DNA of 64,000 nt, taken from Sva-07 sp963698435 (GTDB lineage: Bacteria; Actinomycetota; Acidimicrobiia; Acidimicrobiales; Ilumatobacteraceae). A model generated the notes under the pieces. The model was not told the DNA's origin. It was given only the letters and a program-made list of their open reading frames with translations, and made no database searches. Each line of letters begins with the position of its first letter. The stretch's first letter is position 1. The translations under genes and the position numbers were made by a program. The stretch spans positions 243,019 through 307,018 of the forward strand of contig CAVOQV010000011.1 in assembly GCA_963698435.1 (NCBI GenBank), in the 5' to 3' direction. Shown in pieces: positions 45,546 through 54,302 of the stretch.

Positions 45546-46004
45546 GTGATGTCGACCATTCCAGCGATTGCCCAGGCGGTGCTCGGATCCGATGCCGTCG
45601 CCCACGTGTGGACCCAGAACGCCGACGGCACACCGCAGGTGTCGGTGGTGTGGGTCATCGCACAGGGCGACGAGATCCTGTTCGGAACCGACGCACGAAG
45701 TCAGAAGGCGAAGAACCTTGCCCGCAATGACCGCATCATCCTGTCGATCGAGGATGTCGAGCGCAACGAGCGCGGCTATCAACGGCACCTCGTGATTCGC
45801 GGTCGTGCTCGTATCGAGCCCGGACCCGACCCCGATCTCATGGATCGGATCGCGCTCGACTACACCGGGCTTCGCCATCACCCGCTTGCGCTGCGCGACT
45901 CCGACACGAGCGTGGTGGTCCGCGTCGAGGTGGAACGGATGAGCGGTGTCGGCCCTTGGATCGATGACGCCGCCACGGTCGGGTCGCTCTCCGTCACCGC
46001 CTGA
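45546..46004 (+). CDS. PPOX-class F420-dependent oxidoreductase family protein
   Basis: 152 residues with the split-barrel flavin/F420 fold: AHVWTQNADGTPQVSVVWVI, EILFGTDARSQKAKNLARND, RIILSIEDVERNERGYQRHL and VIRGRARIEP. This pattern is typical of the small PPOX-class F420-dependent enzymes common in actinobacteria. The substrate is unknown and FMN use cannot be excluded. GTG at 45546 or ATG at 45549 could start it. Confidence 0.85.
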   Translation: MMSTIPAIAQAVLGSDAVAHVWTQNADGTPQVSVVWVIAQGDEILFGTDARSQKAKNLARNDRIILSIEDVERNERGYQRHLVIRGRARIEPGPDPDLMDRIALDYTGLRHHPLALRDSDTSVVVRVEVERMSGVGPWIDDAATVGSLSVTA

Positions 46005-46014
46005 CCGATCAGGC
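45999..46014. terminator. Short bidirectional hairpin
   Basis: GCCTGA-CCGA-TCAGGC, a 6-bp stem that includes the stop of the F420-type gene and sits before the convergent VOC gene end. Weak as a terminator, but suitably placed. Confidence 0.4.
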
Positions 46015-46022
46015 GCCCGTCG

Positions 46023-46481
46023 TCAGTCGGCGCGGGCGAAGTGCTCGCGGGCGAATTCGTACACGCCCTGGTCGTGGGAGAACTCGACGGTGTTGCCGTC
46101 GGGGTCGCGCACCATGCAGATGTAGCCGATCGGGTGTGGCAACTGCAGCGGGGGAGTGGCCAACCATCCGCCCTCCTCGGCGAGAGCGGCGATCTCGTCG
46201 ATGTCGCTTCGCTCGGCGACCTCGAATCCGAGGTGGGCGAACGAACCCAGCGGCGTCGGTTTCGCGTTCTCGTCCGGCTCGTGACCGGGGTAGAACTGTG
46301 CGAGCACCAAGATGAACGGCGTGTCGGGAGCGTCGGGATGGCCGAGCCAGGCCCCGCGACCGTTGGCGTCCTCTCGCCTGACCAGCAGCTGCAACGGGGT
46401 GTAGGTCGTGTACCAGTCGATCATGGCGTCGATGTCGGTCACCGACAGCGCCAGGTGTGTCCAACGAGGAAGTCCTGCCAC
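46023..46481 (-). CDS. VOC-family (glyoxalase/bleomycin resistance-like) protein
   Basis: 152 residues with two beta-alpha-beta units: RWTHLALSVTDIDAMIDWYT with a metal-ligand His, and FAHLGFEVAERSDIDEIAAL, ending YICMVRDPDGNTVEFSHDQG with the metal-ligand Glu. The fold covers glyoxalases, dioxygenases and resistance proteins; none can be singled out. GTG at 46481 gives the usual N-terminus. Confidence 0.87.
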   Translation of the reverse strand: MAGLPRWTHLALSVTDIDAMIDWYTTYTPLQLLVRREDANGRGAWLGHPDAPDTPFILVLAQFYPGHEPDENAKPTPLGSFAHLGFEVAERSDIDEIAALAEEGGWLATPPLQLPHPIGYICMVRDPDGNTVEFSHDQGVYEFAREHFARAD

Positions 46482-46564
46482 GTCACCGAACCTACTCCGC
46501 GTCAACGCGCGGCTGTCAGTGCGGCCGGCTCGAGGACGTGCGATGTCATGGCAGCACAGTCTGC

Positions 46565-46602
46565 GATGAGCCAACCGTCCGTATCCGGTGGTCTCGCTCA
46601 TC
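46565..46602. repeat. 38-bp palindromic repeat, copy 1
   Basis: Begins GATGAGC, has core GTATCCGGT at 46580-46588 and ends GCTCATC. Identical to copy 2 at 46626. The ends are inverted repeats of each other. Confidence 0.8.
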
Positions 46603-46625
46603 GGAACCGACGCGACGTGGTCTGC

Positions 46626-46663
46626 GATGAGCCAACCGTCCGTATCCGGTGGTCTCGCTCATC
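46626..46663. repeat. 38-bp palindromic repeat, copy 2
   Basis: Same 38 bases as copy 1, 61 bases downstream, including several identical flanking bases (GTCTGC before, GG after). This suggests local duplication of the element. Confidence 0.8.
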
Positions 46664-46844
46664 GGTGGAGGAAGCCGCACAGGTCCGAACTCGCCTCGGT
46701 GACGCCTGGCGCGCACCCGTCGACGCGATCGCCGACGGTCATCACGTTGAGACCGAGACTCCCGGCGTCTTGATCAGGTTGGGTTCGTGAGTCCGGGATG
46801 AAGAACACGAAGTGCCGTCGGTCAGTTCGACGGTGTGATCGCGA

Positions 46845-48056
46845 TCAACCAAGCGCGGTCGCCAGCGCGTCGACGATCCGGTCGATCTGATCGTCAGTGG
46901 TGACGAACGGCGGGCAGAACGTGACGGTCTCCGTGCCGATCGCCCGGGTGATCACGCCGAGTTCCAGCATGCGGTCGCGCACGGCCATCGCGTTCTGGTC
47001 GGGCCGCATCGCTGCGCCGAAGATCGCAACCTCGCCGCGCAGGTGACCGAAGGCGCCGTCGGCTTCGAGCGATCGCAACCCTGCCTCGAGCCGGGCACCC
47101 ATCGCCGTGACGGTGTCGAGGAGCCCCTCTCGTTCGATGATGTCGAGATTGACCAGTGCTGCGGCGCACGCGGCCGGATGCCCCGAGTAGGTGTAGCCGT
47201 GGCGCAGGATGAAGTCGGGGTCGGCTTCCAGCGCGTCGCGCACCGCTCGGCCGACGATCACACCGCCGAGCGGCTGGTACCCCGACGTGACGCCCTTGGC
47301 GAACGTGGTGAGGTCCGGCGTGACGCCGTAGTGCTCGGCGGCGAACCACGACCCCATCCGCCCGAAACCGGTGATCACCTCGTCGAAGATCAACAAGGCG
47401 CCGTGCTGATCACACAGCCGGCGGGTCTCGGCGAGATATCCGTCGACCGGCGGGAAGACACCGGCGGCTCCCTGTACGGGCTCGGTGATCACGGCGGCGA
47501 GCCGGTCGGCGTTGTCGGCCATCAGGATCGACAGCGCTTCGATGTCGTCGCTCGGCACCTGGACGACGTCGGCCAGAAGTTCGCCGTATCCCTCCCGGTT
47601 GAGCGCGATCCCCTGCGCGCTCGTGCCGCCGTAGTTCGTGCCGTGGTAGCCGCGGACGCGTGAGATGATGAGGCGACGCTCGGGATGTCCGGCCTGGACA
47701 TGAGCGAGCCGAGCGAGCTTCATCGCCGAATCGACCGCCTCGGAGCCCGACCCGGCGAAGAACACCCGTGCGTCGGGGATCGGCGTGAGGGAGACGATCC
47801 GCTCGGCGAGTGCGTCCGCTGGCGCGTTCGTGAACGGGTCGAAGCAGGAGTAGGCCTCGATCGTCGAGATCTGACCGGCCACCGCCTCGGCGATCTCGCC
47901 GCGGCCATGGCCGACCTGGCAGTACCACAGGCTCGCCATGGCGTCGACGAGCTCATTGCCGTCGGCGTCCCACAGCAGTGCACCGTCACCGCGTGCGATC
48001 GTGATGAACCGTTCTCTGGTCGGTTTCGCGAACGGGTGGAGGAAGGCGCCGGGCAT
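46845..48056 (-). CDS. Class III PLP-dependent aminotransferase
   Basis: 403 residues of the omega-aminotransferase / acetylornithine-type fold. The PLP Lys is Lys254 in LTTFAKGVTSGYQPLGG, the PLP-ring Asp is in LLIFDEVITGFGRMGSWF, and the phosphate site is FFAGSGSEAVDSAMKLARLA. RVRGYHGTNYGGTSAQG is a typical substrate-channel block. The natural substrate is unknown (amines, beta-alanine and pyruvate pairs are typical). ATG at 48056. Divergent from the GH3 gene. Confidence 0.92.
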   Translation of the reverse strand: MPGAFLHPFAKPTRERFITIARGDGALLWDADGNELVDAMASLWYCQVGHGRGEIAEAVAGQISTIEAYSCFDPFTNAPADALAERIVSLTPIPDARVFFAGSGSEAVDSAMKLARLAHVQAGHPERRLIISRVRGYHGTNYGGTSAQGIALNREGYGELLADVVQVPSDDIEALSILMADNADRLAAVITEPVQGAAGVFPPVDGYLAETRRLCDQHGALLIFDEVITGFGRMGSWFAAEHYGVTPDLTTFAKGVTSGYQPLGGVIVGRAVRDALEADPDFILRHGYTYSGHPAACAAALVNLDIIEREGLLDTVTAMGARLEAGLRSLEADGAFGHLRGEVAIFGAAMRPDQNAMAVRDRMLELGVITRAIGTETVTFCPPFVTTDDQIDRIVDALATALG

Positions 48057-48137
48057 GTCGGCATTCTGCCAGCCGACGACGGTCGACCCGGTTCCCGACC
48101 GTCGAACCGGGCCGGTGTGTGTGGCAATGTCGCTGCG

Positions 48138-50285
48138 ATGTCGACACCGTTCGAGGAGGCCGCAGCCCGAGTCCACGCCGGAGGAGATCATCACGCCGAA
48201 GCTGCGGCACTCGTCACTCTGATGGCGATCGAGGAGCGACTGGGGTGTCTCGATGGCGACACGCCGTTCTGGCCCGGCCTGATCGACATGACCGCCGGCG
48301 GCTACTACCGTCATCCCTGGCCCGCGGCTCGGGTCGAGCGACTGGGCATTCCCGGTATCGAGTTCGCCGATGGGCCGCGGGGCTGCGTCGTCGGCGACGC
48401 GACGGCGTTCCCGGTGAGCATGGCCCGCGGTGCGAGCTTCGACCCCCACCTGGAAGCGCGCATCGGCGATGCGATCGGCGCCGAGCTCCGGGCGAGCGGT
48501 GCCACCTACACCGGTGCGGTGTGCATGAACCTGTTGCGCCACCCGGCATGGGGGCGAGCGCAGGAGACCTATGGCGAGGATCCACACCACGTGGGCGTGA
48601 TGGCGTCGGCGTTCGTGGCCGGTCTGCAAGGTCACGTGATGGCGTGCATGAAGCACTTCGCACTCAACTCGATGGAGAACGCCCGGTTCACCGTGGACGT
48701 CACGGTCGACGAACGTGCGCTCCACGAGGTGTATCTCCCGCACTTCGAACGGGTTGCCGCCAGCGGGGTGGCGTCGGTGATGAGCGCGTACAACTCGGTG
48801 AACGGCGACTGGTGCGGCCAGAACGCACACCTGCTCACCGAGGTTCTGCGCGACGAGTGGGGCTGGGACGGCTTCGTGACGTCGGACTTCATCTTCGGAC
48901 TTCGCGATCCTGCTGGTTCGGTCGCAGCCGGCCTCGACATCGAGATGCCGTTCCGGCAGCAGCGGGCGATGGCGCTCGACGAGGCGTTGGCGAACGGCAC
49001 GCTCGCTCAGGCCGACGTCGATCGGGCGGTTCAGCGCATCGTGGCGACGCTCCTACGGTTCTCCGCGGTGTTCGAGCAGCAACCAGGGGTCGACGTGGTC
49101 GGCTGCGACGAGCATCGGACGCTCGCTCGCGAGGCTGCGGCCGCGTCGACGGTGCTGCTGCGCAACGAAGGATCGCTGCTGCCCTTGGACGCCGAGGCCA
49201 TCGGCAGGGTGGCGGTGCTCGGGCGCTTGGCAGCGCTACGAAATCTCGGCGACGGCGGGTCGAGCGACGTGCGGGCGTCGCAGGTGGTGACCGCTGTCGA
49301 CGGCCTACACGAGCGATTCGGTGCCGGCCGGGTCGATCACTCCGACGCCGACGCCTCGATCGCCGCAGGTGCTGACGTGGTCGTGGTGGTGGTCGGCTAC
49401 ACGAAGGCCGACGAGGGCGAGTGCATCGAGGCGGCGGGGGCCGAAGCGCTCGGGCGCTCGATCTTTCCGCCCGTCGACCACCCGGCGCTGGGCACCGACG
49501 TGGCGTGGACGGCGCCAGCCGATCCCGAGCGGCCACCGGCCGCCGTGGGCGATGGTGGCTCGGATCGCATGGCGCCGGGCGGCGACCGGACCTCGCTGCG
49601 CCTGTCCGCAGCCGACGAGTCGTTGATCGCCGAAGCGACCGCGGCAAACGGCAACGTCGTGGTCGTCGTGGTCGGAGGGTCGGCCGTCGTGATGCCGTGG
49701 GCGTCGACGGTGTCGGCGGTTCTGATGACCTGGTACTCGGGGGTCGAGGGCGGATCGGCGTTGGCCGATGTCCTGGTCGGTGACGTCGAACCGGCGGGCC
49801 GGCTCCCGTTCGTGGTGCCGACCGATCCGGAACACTTGCCCTTCTTCGATCGTGAAGCGACCGAGATCACCTACGACCTGTTCCATGGGCAATGGAAGCT
49901 CGACCGAGACGGGCACACCGCCCATTTCCCGTTCGGTTGGGGCCTTGGCTGGGGGTCCGTGGAGTTGCTGGATGCGACGCTGGCCGATCCGACGACCGTC
50001 GTCGCCTCGGTCCGCAACCCGGGCCGGCGTCCGTTGCGTCCCGTCGTGTTCGCCCACGCGGGAATCGAACGCAGCGAATGGGAACGACCACCGCGACGGC
50101 TCGTCGGGTTCGCCCGGGCGAGCGTCGCCGCAGGCGCCACCGTCGAGGTCGAGGTCGAACTCGACTGGTCGATGCTCGACGTCCGAGTCGACGGTGGCTG
50201 GGTCACCGAGCAGGGCGACTACGTGATCGACGTCGGGCGGTACGCCGGCGACCCCGAGGCTGCCACGGTGAGGGTGCAACGCTAG
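48138..50285 (+). CDS. Glycoside hydrolase family 3 protein (beta-glucosidase-like)
   Basis: 715 residues. The N-terminal TIM barrel shows ADGPRG, ETYGEDPHHVGVMASAFVAG, CMKHFALNSMENARF and DGFVTSDFIFGLRDPAGS with probable nucleophile Asp250. The alpha/beta sandwich domain follows (STVLLRNEGSLLPLDAEAIG, VVVVVVGYTKADEGECIEAA) and a fibronectin type III-like domain closes the protein (VRNPGRRPLRPVVFAHAG). No signal peptide is visible, so it is probably cytoplasmic. Beta-glucosidase or beta-xylosidase activity is typical; the substrate is not known. Confidence 0.92.
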   Translation: MSTPFEEAAARVHAGGDHHAEAAALVTLMAIEERLGCLDGDTPFWPGLIDMTAGGYYRHPWPAARVERLGIPGIEFADGPRGCVVGDATAFPVSMARGASFDPHLEARIGDAIGAELRASGATYTGAVCMNLLRHPAWGRAQETYGEDPHHVGVMASAFVAGLQGHVMACMKHFALNSMENARFTVDVTVDERALHEVYLPHFERVAASGVASVMSAYNSVNGDWCGQNAHLLTEVLRDEWGWDGFVTSDFIFGLRDPAGSVAAGLDIEMPFRQQRAMALDEALANGTLAQADVDRAVQRIVATLLRFSAVFEQQPGVDVVGCDEHRTLAREAAAASTVLLRNEGSLLPLDAEAIGRVAVLGRLAALRNLGDGGSSDVRASQVVTAVDGLHERFGAGRVDHSDADASIAAGADVVVVVVGYTKADEGECIEAAGAEALGRSIFPPVDHPALGTDVAWTAPADPERPPAAVGDGGSDRMAPGGDRTSLRLSAADESLIAEATAANGNVVVVVVGGSAVVMPWASTVSAVLMTWYSGVEGGSALADVLVGDVEPAGRLPFVVPTDPEHLPFFDREATEITYDLFHGQWKLDRDGHTAHFPFGWGLGWGSVELLDATLADPTTVVASVRNPGRRPLRPVVFAHAGIERSEWERPPRRLVGFARASVAAGATVEVEVELDWSMLDVRVDGGWVTEQGDYVIDVGRYAGDPEAATVRVQR

Positions 50286-50296
50286 CCTCGGCGCCC

Positions 50297-50665
50297 ATGC
50301 GTAAGCCCGACGTCACCATCCCTGAAAGCACCCCACCGTCGAACCTTCTGATCGAGGACGAGACGGTCGGTGACGGCGACGAAGCGATTGCCGGCCAGGA
50401 CGTCACCGTCCACTACGTCGGCGTGTCGTGGTCGACGGGGGAGCAGTTCGACGCGTCATGGGACCGGATGGAACCGTTCCGTTTCGGCCTCGGTCGCCGG
50501 CAGGTGATCCAGGGATGGGACGACGGTGTGCAGGGGATGAAGGTCGGCGGCCGCCGCCGGCTCACCATCCCACCACACATGGGCTACGGCGCCGCCGGCG
50601 CCGGCGGGGTCATCGCACCGAACGAGACACTCGTCTTCGTGGTCGACTTGCTCGCCGTCGGCTGA
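50297..50665 (+). CDS. FKBP-type peptidyl-prolyl isomerase
   Basis: 122 residues with a full FKBP domain: VTVHYVGVSWSTGEQFDASW, FRFGLGRRQVIQGWDDGVQG, MKVGGRRRLTIPPHMGYGAA and LVFVVDLLAVG. The catalytic-pocket residues of the family (Tyr, Phe, Asp, Val-Ile, Trp, Tyr) are in place. No signal peptide, so it is cytoplasmic. Starts 11 bases after the GH3 gene. Confidence 0.93.
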   Translation: MRKPDVTIPESTPPSNLLIEDETVGDGDEAIAGQDVTVHYVGVSWSTGEQFDASWDRMEPFRFGLGRRQVIQGWDDGVQGMKVGGRRRLTIPPHMGYGAAGAGGVIAPNETLVFVVDLLAVG

Positions 50666-50700
50666 TCTCCGCTCATCGCGGACAAGGGGGAGTCGACGCC

Positions 50701-51846
50701 ATGGAGCACGATCACTCACACGATCACACGGGCAGCCATCAGCTGGCGTCGCCTGACGTGGGCGACGACTCGTCGCCCACGCGGCCACCCAAGCAGGAGC
50801 AGGAAGAGGCGACCACCGATGTGACCGAAGTTGCGCCCGGCATCGTGCGGACCCAGTTGCCGATCAGCATGCCGGGCCTCGGTCACGTGAACTGTTACCT
50901 CCTCGAGGACGAGCGGGGGGTCGCCGTCGTCGACCCGGGCCTGCCCGGCGACGAGTCATGGGATCACCTTGTCGATCGGCTGGAGCGGGCGGGTTATGCC
51001 GTCGACGACGTCCACACCGTGGTCGTCACCCACTCGCACCCCGATCACTTCGGCGGGGCGATGCGGCTGCACCACGAGGCAGGCGCTGACGTTGTCACCC
51101 ACGAGTCGTTCCGCACGCTGTTCGACCTGGCCGAGGCCGACGACCACGAGGACTCCGAACGTCTCGACGTGAACTCGCCGGAGGATCGTGCGGCGGCGAT
51201 GGAGCGCTGGATGGCGACGCCGTCGCCATGGGGAGGTCGCCGTAGCGGTCCATCGCCGGAGTTCCTCGAGCGGATCCGCAGCAGCGGCCACTCGCTGGGT
51301 TCAGTGTTTGCGACGCCGAGGCCGACGATGCCCCTCGTCGATGGTCAGACGATCAAGCTGGCTCGCCGCGAGTGGGTGGCGATGCACACGCCTGGACACA
51401 CCTACGACCACCTGTGCCTCTACGACCCCGAGTTCGGTGTGGTGCTCACCGGTGACCACGTGTTGCCGTCGATCACGCCGCACATCAGCGGGTTGACGCC
51501 GAACAGCGATCCGCTGGCGTTGTTCTTCGACTCGCTGCGGCGCATGGCCGGCATCGCGGACGTCTCGGTTGCGCTTCCGGCGCACGGCCATCCGTTCACC
51601 GATCTCGGTGGGCGAGCCGAACACATCATCGAGCATCACGAAGAGCGTCTCGACATCATCCGTGACGCGAGCCACGACCTGCCCAACGGCACCGTCGAGG
51701 ACTTCATGCGGGTGCTGTTCAAGGAGCGATCGTGGGGCGAGATGGCGGAGAGCGAGACCTACGCCCACCTCGAGCACCTCCGCGAACTCGGCGAGATGTC
51801 GCGCCTCACCGAACACGGCTTCGCCCGCTACGCCCCGACCGCGTGA
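50701..51846 (+). CDS. Metallo-beta-lactamase-fold hydrolase with His-rich N-terminus
   Basis: 381 residues. The MBL motif HSHPDH is at residues 111-116; further metal ligands are in HTPGHTYDHLCLYD, VVLTGDHVLPSITPHISG and LPAHGHPFTD. This is the glyoxalase-II/RNase Z-like hydrolase branch with a C-terminal helical extension (the LACTB2 type). The first 14 residues, MEHDHSHDHTGSHQ, are a His/Asp cluster that could hold metal. The substrate is unknown. ATG at 50701. Confidence 0.85.
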   Translation: MEHDHSHDHTGSHQLASPDVGDDSSPTRPPKQEQEEATTDVTEVAPGIVRTQLPISMPGLGHVNCYLLEDERGVAVVDPGLPGDESWDHLVDRLERAGYAVDDVHTVVVTHSHPDHFGGAMRLHHEAGADVVTHESFRTLFDLAEADDHEDSERLDVNSPEDRAAAMERWMATPSPWGGRRSGPSPEFLERIRSSGHSLGSVFATPRPTMPLVDGQTIKLARREWVAMHTPGHTYDHLCLYDPEFGVVLTGDHVLPSITPHISGLTPNSDPLALFFDSLRRMAGIADVSVALPAHGHPFTDLGGRAEHIIEHHEERLDIIRDASHDLPNGTVEDFMRVLFKERSWGEMAESETYAHLEHLRELGEMSRLTEHGFARYAPTA

Positions 51847-52047
51847 GCGGGCCGAGGTCGGCGGGTCCCGATCGGCCGACCGTCGCTTCGCTCAGGGTGG
51901 TCGGGCCGGGTTGTGATGAGCGAGAGGCGCGTATCCGGTCGTTTGGCTCATCGCTGGGTGGTCGGGCTCTGGTCTGAGTCGTTGTGAGAGCACGGGGTCG
52001 GGGAAGATGACGGCGTCACATTGCCGTCGAGCCGAGGTCAGATCACC
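51847..52047. other. Intergenic region with 38-bp repeat
   Basis: About 200 bases between the MBL and acyl-CoA dehydrogenase genes. It contains the third copy of the GATGAGC/GCTCATC element and nothing else recognised. Confidence 0.55.
51915..51952. repeat. 38-bp palindromic repeat, copy 3
   Basis: Same length and ends (GATGAGC, GCTCATC) and same core GTATCCGGT at the same offset as copies 1 and 2, with different arms. Its reverse complement begins GATGAGCCAA and ends TCTCGCTCATC, matching the outer arms of copies 1 and 2, so the element is close to symmetric. Confidence 0.75.
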
Positions 52048-54201
52048 ATGTCCATCGCCATCACCGAAGACCATCGCTCACTCGCCGAGACGGTGAGCAG
52101 TTTCGCCGAACGTCGCAACCTTCGAGGCGCCGCCCGTGATCTCCTGGAATCGCCCGACGAGACGCTGCCAGCCTTCTGGAACGAGTTCGCAGAACTGGGT
52201 TGGCTCGGATTGCACCTCCCCGAGGATGTCGGTGGGTCGGGCTACGGGATCGACGAGCTGGTGATCGTGGTCGAGGAACTCGGCCGCACGGTCGCCCCGG
52301 GCCCGTTCGTGCCGAGCGTGATCGCCAGCGCTGTGTTGGCGGCGGCTGCGGACGGCGACGTTCGGTCGCTTCTGCTTCGCGGATTCGCGGACGGGTCGAC
52401 GATCGGTGCGGTTGCGCTCGGCGGTGCGGTGACGGTGTCCGATGGCGTTGCGACGGGCGACGCGGGTGTCGTACTCGGAGCAGGTCTGGCGTCGGTGATC
52501 CTCGTACCGGTCGGCGACGACATCGCCGTTGTCGAGGCCGGCGCAGGCGTCGCGGTCGACACGCCGACCAACCTCGACCCGACTCGACGCAGCGCCCGGG
52601 TCACCCTCGACGGCGCCCGAGCGACCGTCGTCTCCGGCGCTCGCCGCACACTGATCGATCTGGCCCGCGTCATCCTGTCGGCCGATGCGGTCGGCGTCGC
52701 CCGCGAATGCACCTCGGTGGGCGCCGAGTACTCGAAGGAACGCATCCAGTTCGGTCGACCGATCGCCATGTACCAGGCGGTGAAGCACCACTGCGCCAAT
52801 ATGGCCGTTGCCACCGAACTGGCGACGAGTGCAACCTGGGATGCCGCCCGCGCAGCTGCGACTGGAGGCGACCAACTCACCTACGCTGCCGCCGTCGCTG
52901 CGACGCTGGCGGCTCCTGCCGCCGATCTGTGCGCCAACCTCAACACCCAGGTGCACGGCGGCATCGCCATCACGTGGGAGCACGACGCCCACCTCTACAT
53001 GCGCCGGGCGACCACGTTGTTGCACTACCTGGCCGCCACCGAAGCCGCCGCCGAGCTGACCGACCTCACCCGACGGGGCGTCGTTCGGGACAAGGCGATC
53101 GAGCTGCCCCCGGAGGCCGAGGCGATCCGCAGCGAGGTCCGCTCCTTCGCTGAGCGCATCAAGGACCTCCCAGCCGACCAACAGCGCGCCGAGCTGATCG
53201 AGACCGGCTATGTCATGCCGCATTGGCCCAAGCCGTACGGTCGCGCCGCCGGCGCTGTCGAACAGTTGGTCATCGAGCAGGAGTTCGCCGACGCCGGCAT
53301 CGTCCGTCCGGCCTACGGGATCACCGCGTGGAACATCCTCACGATCATCCAGTACGCGACCCAGGACCAGATCGATCGGTGGGTGCGTCCGGCACTCAAC
53401 CTGGAGGTGATCTGGTGCCAGCTGTTCAGCGAGCCCGACGCTGGTTCCGACGCTGCGGGGGTGAAGACCAAGGCCACCCGGGTCGACGGGGGATGGCTGG
53501 TCAACGGCCAGAAGGTCTGGACCAGTGGCGCCCATGTCGCCGGGATGGGCTTCGCCACCGTGCGCACCAACCCCGATGTCCCCAAGCACGACGGCATCAC
53601 GATGATGGCGATCGACATGCACGCTGCTGGCGTCGAGGTGCGCCCGCTGAAGCAGACGTCGGGTGCGTCGGACTTCAACGAGGTCTTCTTCAACGACGTG
53701 TTCGTGCCCGACGACGACGTCGTCGGCCCGGTCGACGGAGGTTGGACCGTGGCCCGGGCGACGCTCGGCAACGAGAGCGTCAGCATCGGCGGGGGAAGCG
53801 GCGGCATGTCGCTGCCGGGGGCTGCCCTGATCGCTCCCTTCGACGCCCACCCGGAACGTCTCGACGGTGGTGCCGCGCGCATCGGCCGGTACATCGCCGA
53901 GCATCAGTCGATGGGGCTGCTCAACCTCCGCAGCGCCAATCGTGCGGTGGCCGGTGGTGAGCCCGGGCCAGAAGGAGCGATGACCAAGCTTGTACTGTCG
54001 GAGATCGGTCACGAAGCAGCGGCCATCATGACGGAGCTCAACGGGCCCGATTCGTTGTTCATGGACGGTCCGGGCGCCATGAGCAACCTGCTCGTGCTGA
54101 TGCATCGGGGCATGTCGATCGCCGGCGGGACGTCGGAGATCAAGCGAAACCAGATCGGTGAGCGCATCCTCGGTCTCCCACGAGACCCGCTGTTGAAGTA
54201 G
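52048..54201 (+). CDS. Tandem acyl-CoA dehydrogenase (two fused ACAD domains)
   Basis: 717 residues made of two acyl-CoA dehydrogenase units. The first (about 1-345) has GWLGLHLPEDVGGSGYGIDE, EYSKERIQFGRPIAMYQAVK and VHGGIAITWEHDAHLYMRRA. The second (about 350-717) has QLFSEPDAGSDAAGVKTKA, NGQKVWTSGAHVAGMGFATV and ends MSIAGGTSEIKRNQIGERIL. Actinobacterial steroid side-chain ACADs often work as two-gene alpha2beta2 enzymes; this looks like such a pair fused in one chain. FAD-dependent oxidation of an acyl-CoA is expected, substrate unknown. ATG at 52048. The frame is intact. Confidence 0.88.
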   Translation: MSIAITEDHRSLAETVSSFAERRNLRGAARDLLESPDETLPAFWNEFAELGWLGLHLPEDVGGSGYGIDELVIVVEELGRTVAPGPFVPSVIASAVLAAAADGDVRSLLLRGFADGSTIGAVALGGAVTVSDGVATGDAGVVLGAGLASVILVPVGDDIAVVEAGAGVAVDTPTNLDPTRRSARVTLDGARATVVSGARRTLIDLARVILSADAVGVARECTSVGAEYSKERIQFGRPIAMYQAVKHHCANMAVATELATSATWDAARAAATGGDQLTYAAAVAATLAAPAADLCANLNTQVHGGIAITWEHDAHLYMRRATTLLHYLAATEAAAELTDLTRRGVVRDKAIELPPEAEAIRSEVRSFAERIKDLPADQQRAELIETGYVMPHWPKPYGRAAGAVEQLVIEQEFADAGIVRPAYGITAWNILTIIQYATQDQIDRWVRPALNLEVIWCQLFSEPDAGSDAAGVKTKATRVDGGWLVNGQKVWTSGAHVAGMGFATVRTNPDVPKHDGITMMAIDMHAAGVEVRPLKQTSGASDFNEVFFNDVFVPDDDVVGPVDGGWTVARATLGNESVSIGGGSGGMSLPGAALIAPFDAHPERLDGGAARIGRYIAEHQSMGLLNLRSANRAVAGGEPGPEGAMTKLVLSEIGHEAAAIMTELNGPDSLFMDGPGAMSNLLVLMHRGMSIAGGTSEIKRNQIGERILGLPRDPLLK

Positions 54202-54302
54202 GCGATGCCGCGATCATTCTCACCGGGTGGTCCAGCGTGCCTACGCTGCGTGTTGGTGATGACTCCTTGCGACCGAACGACCTCTGAAGAACGAGCCCGC
54301 TG

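Larger units (their letters stand above)
46482..46844. other. Intergenic region with two 38-bp palindromic repeats
   Basis: No gene is credible in this 363-base stretch. It holds two copies of a palindromic repeat (46565 and 46626) with identical flanks, giving a direct repeat of about 46 bases at a period of 61. The rest shows nothing recognisable. Confidence 0.7.

Noticed and set aside
46588..46773. Small plus-strand ORF of 61 codons
   Set aside because: It starts inside a palindromic repeat and has no ribosome site or recognisable domain.
46041..46790. Plus-strand 249-codon frame opposite the VOC gene
   Set aside because: Antisense of the VOC gene extended through the repeat region.
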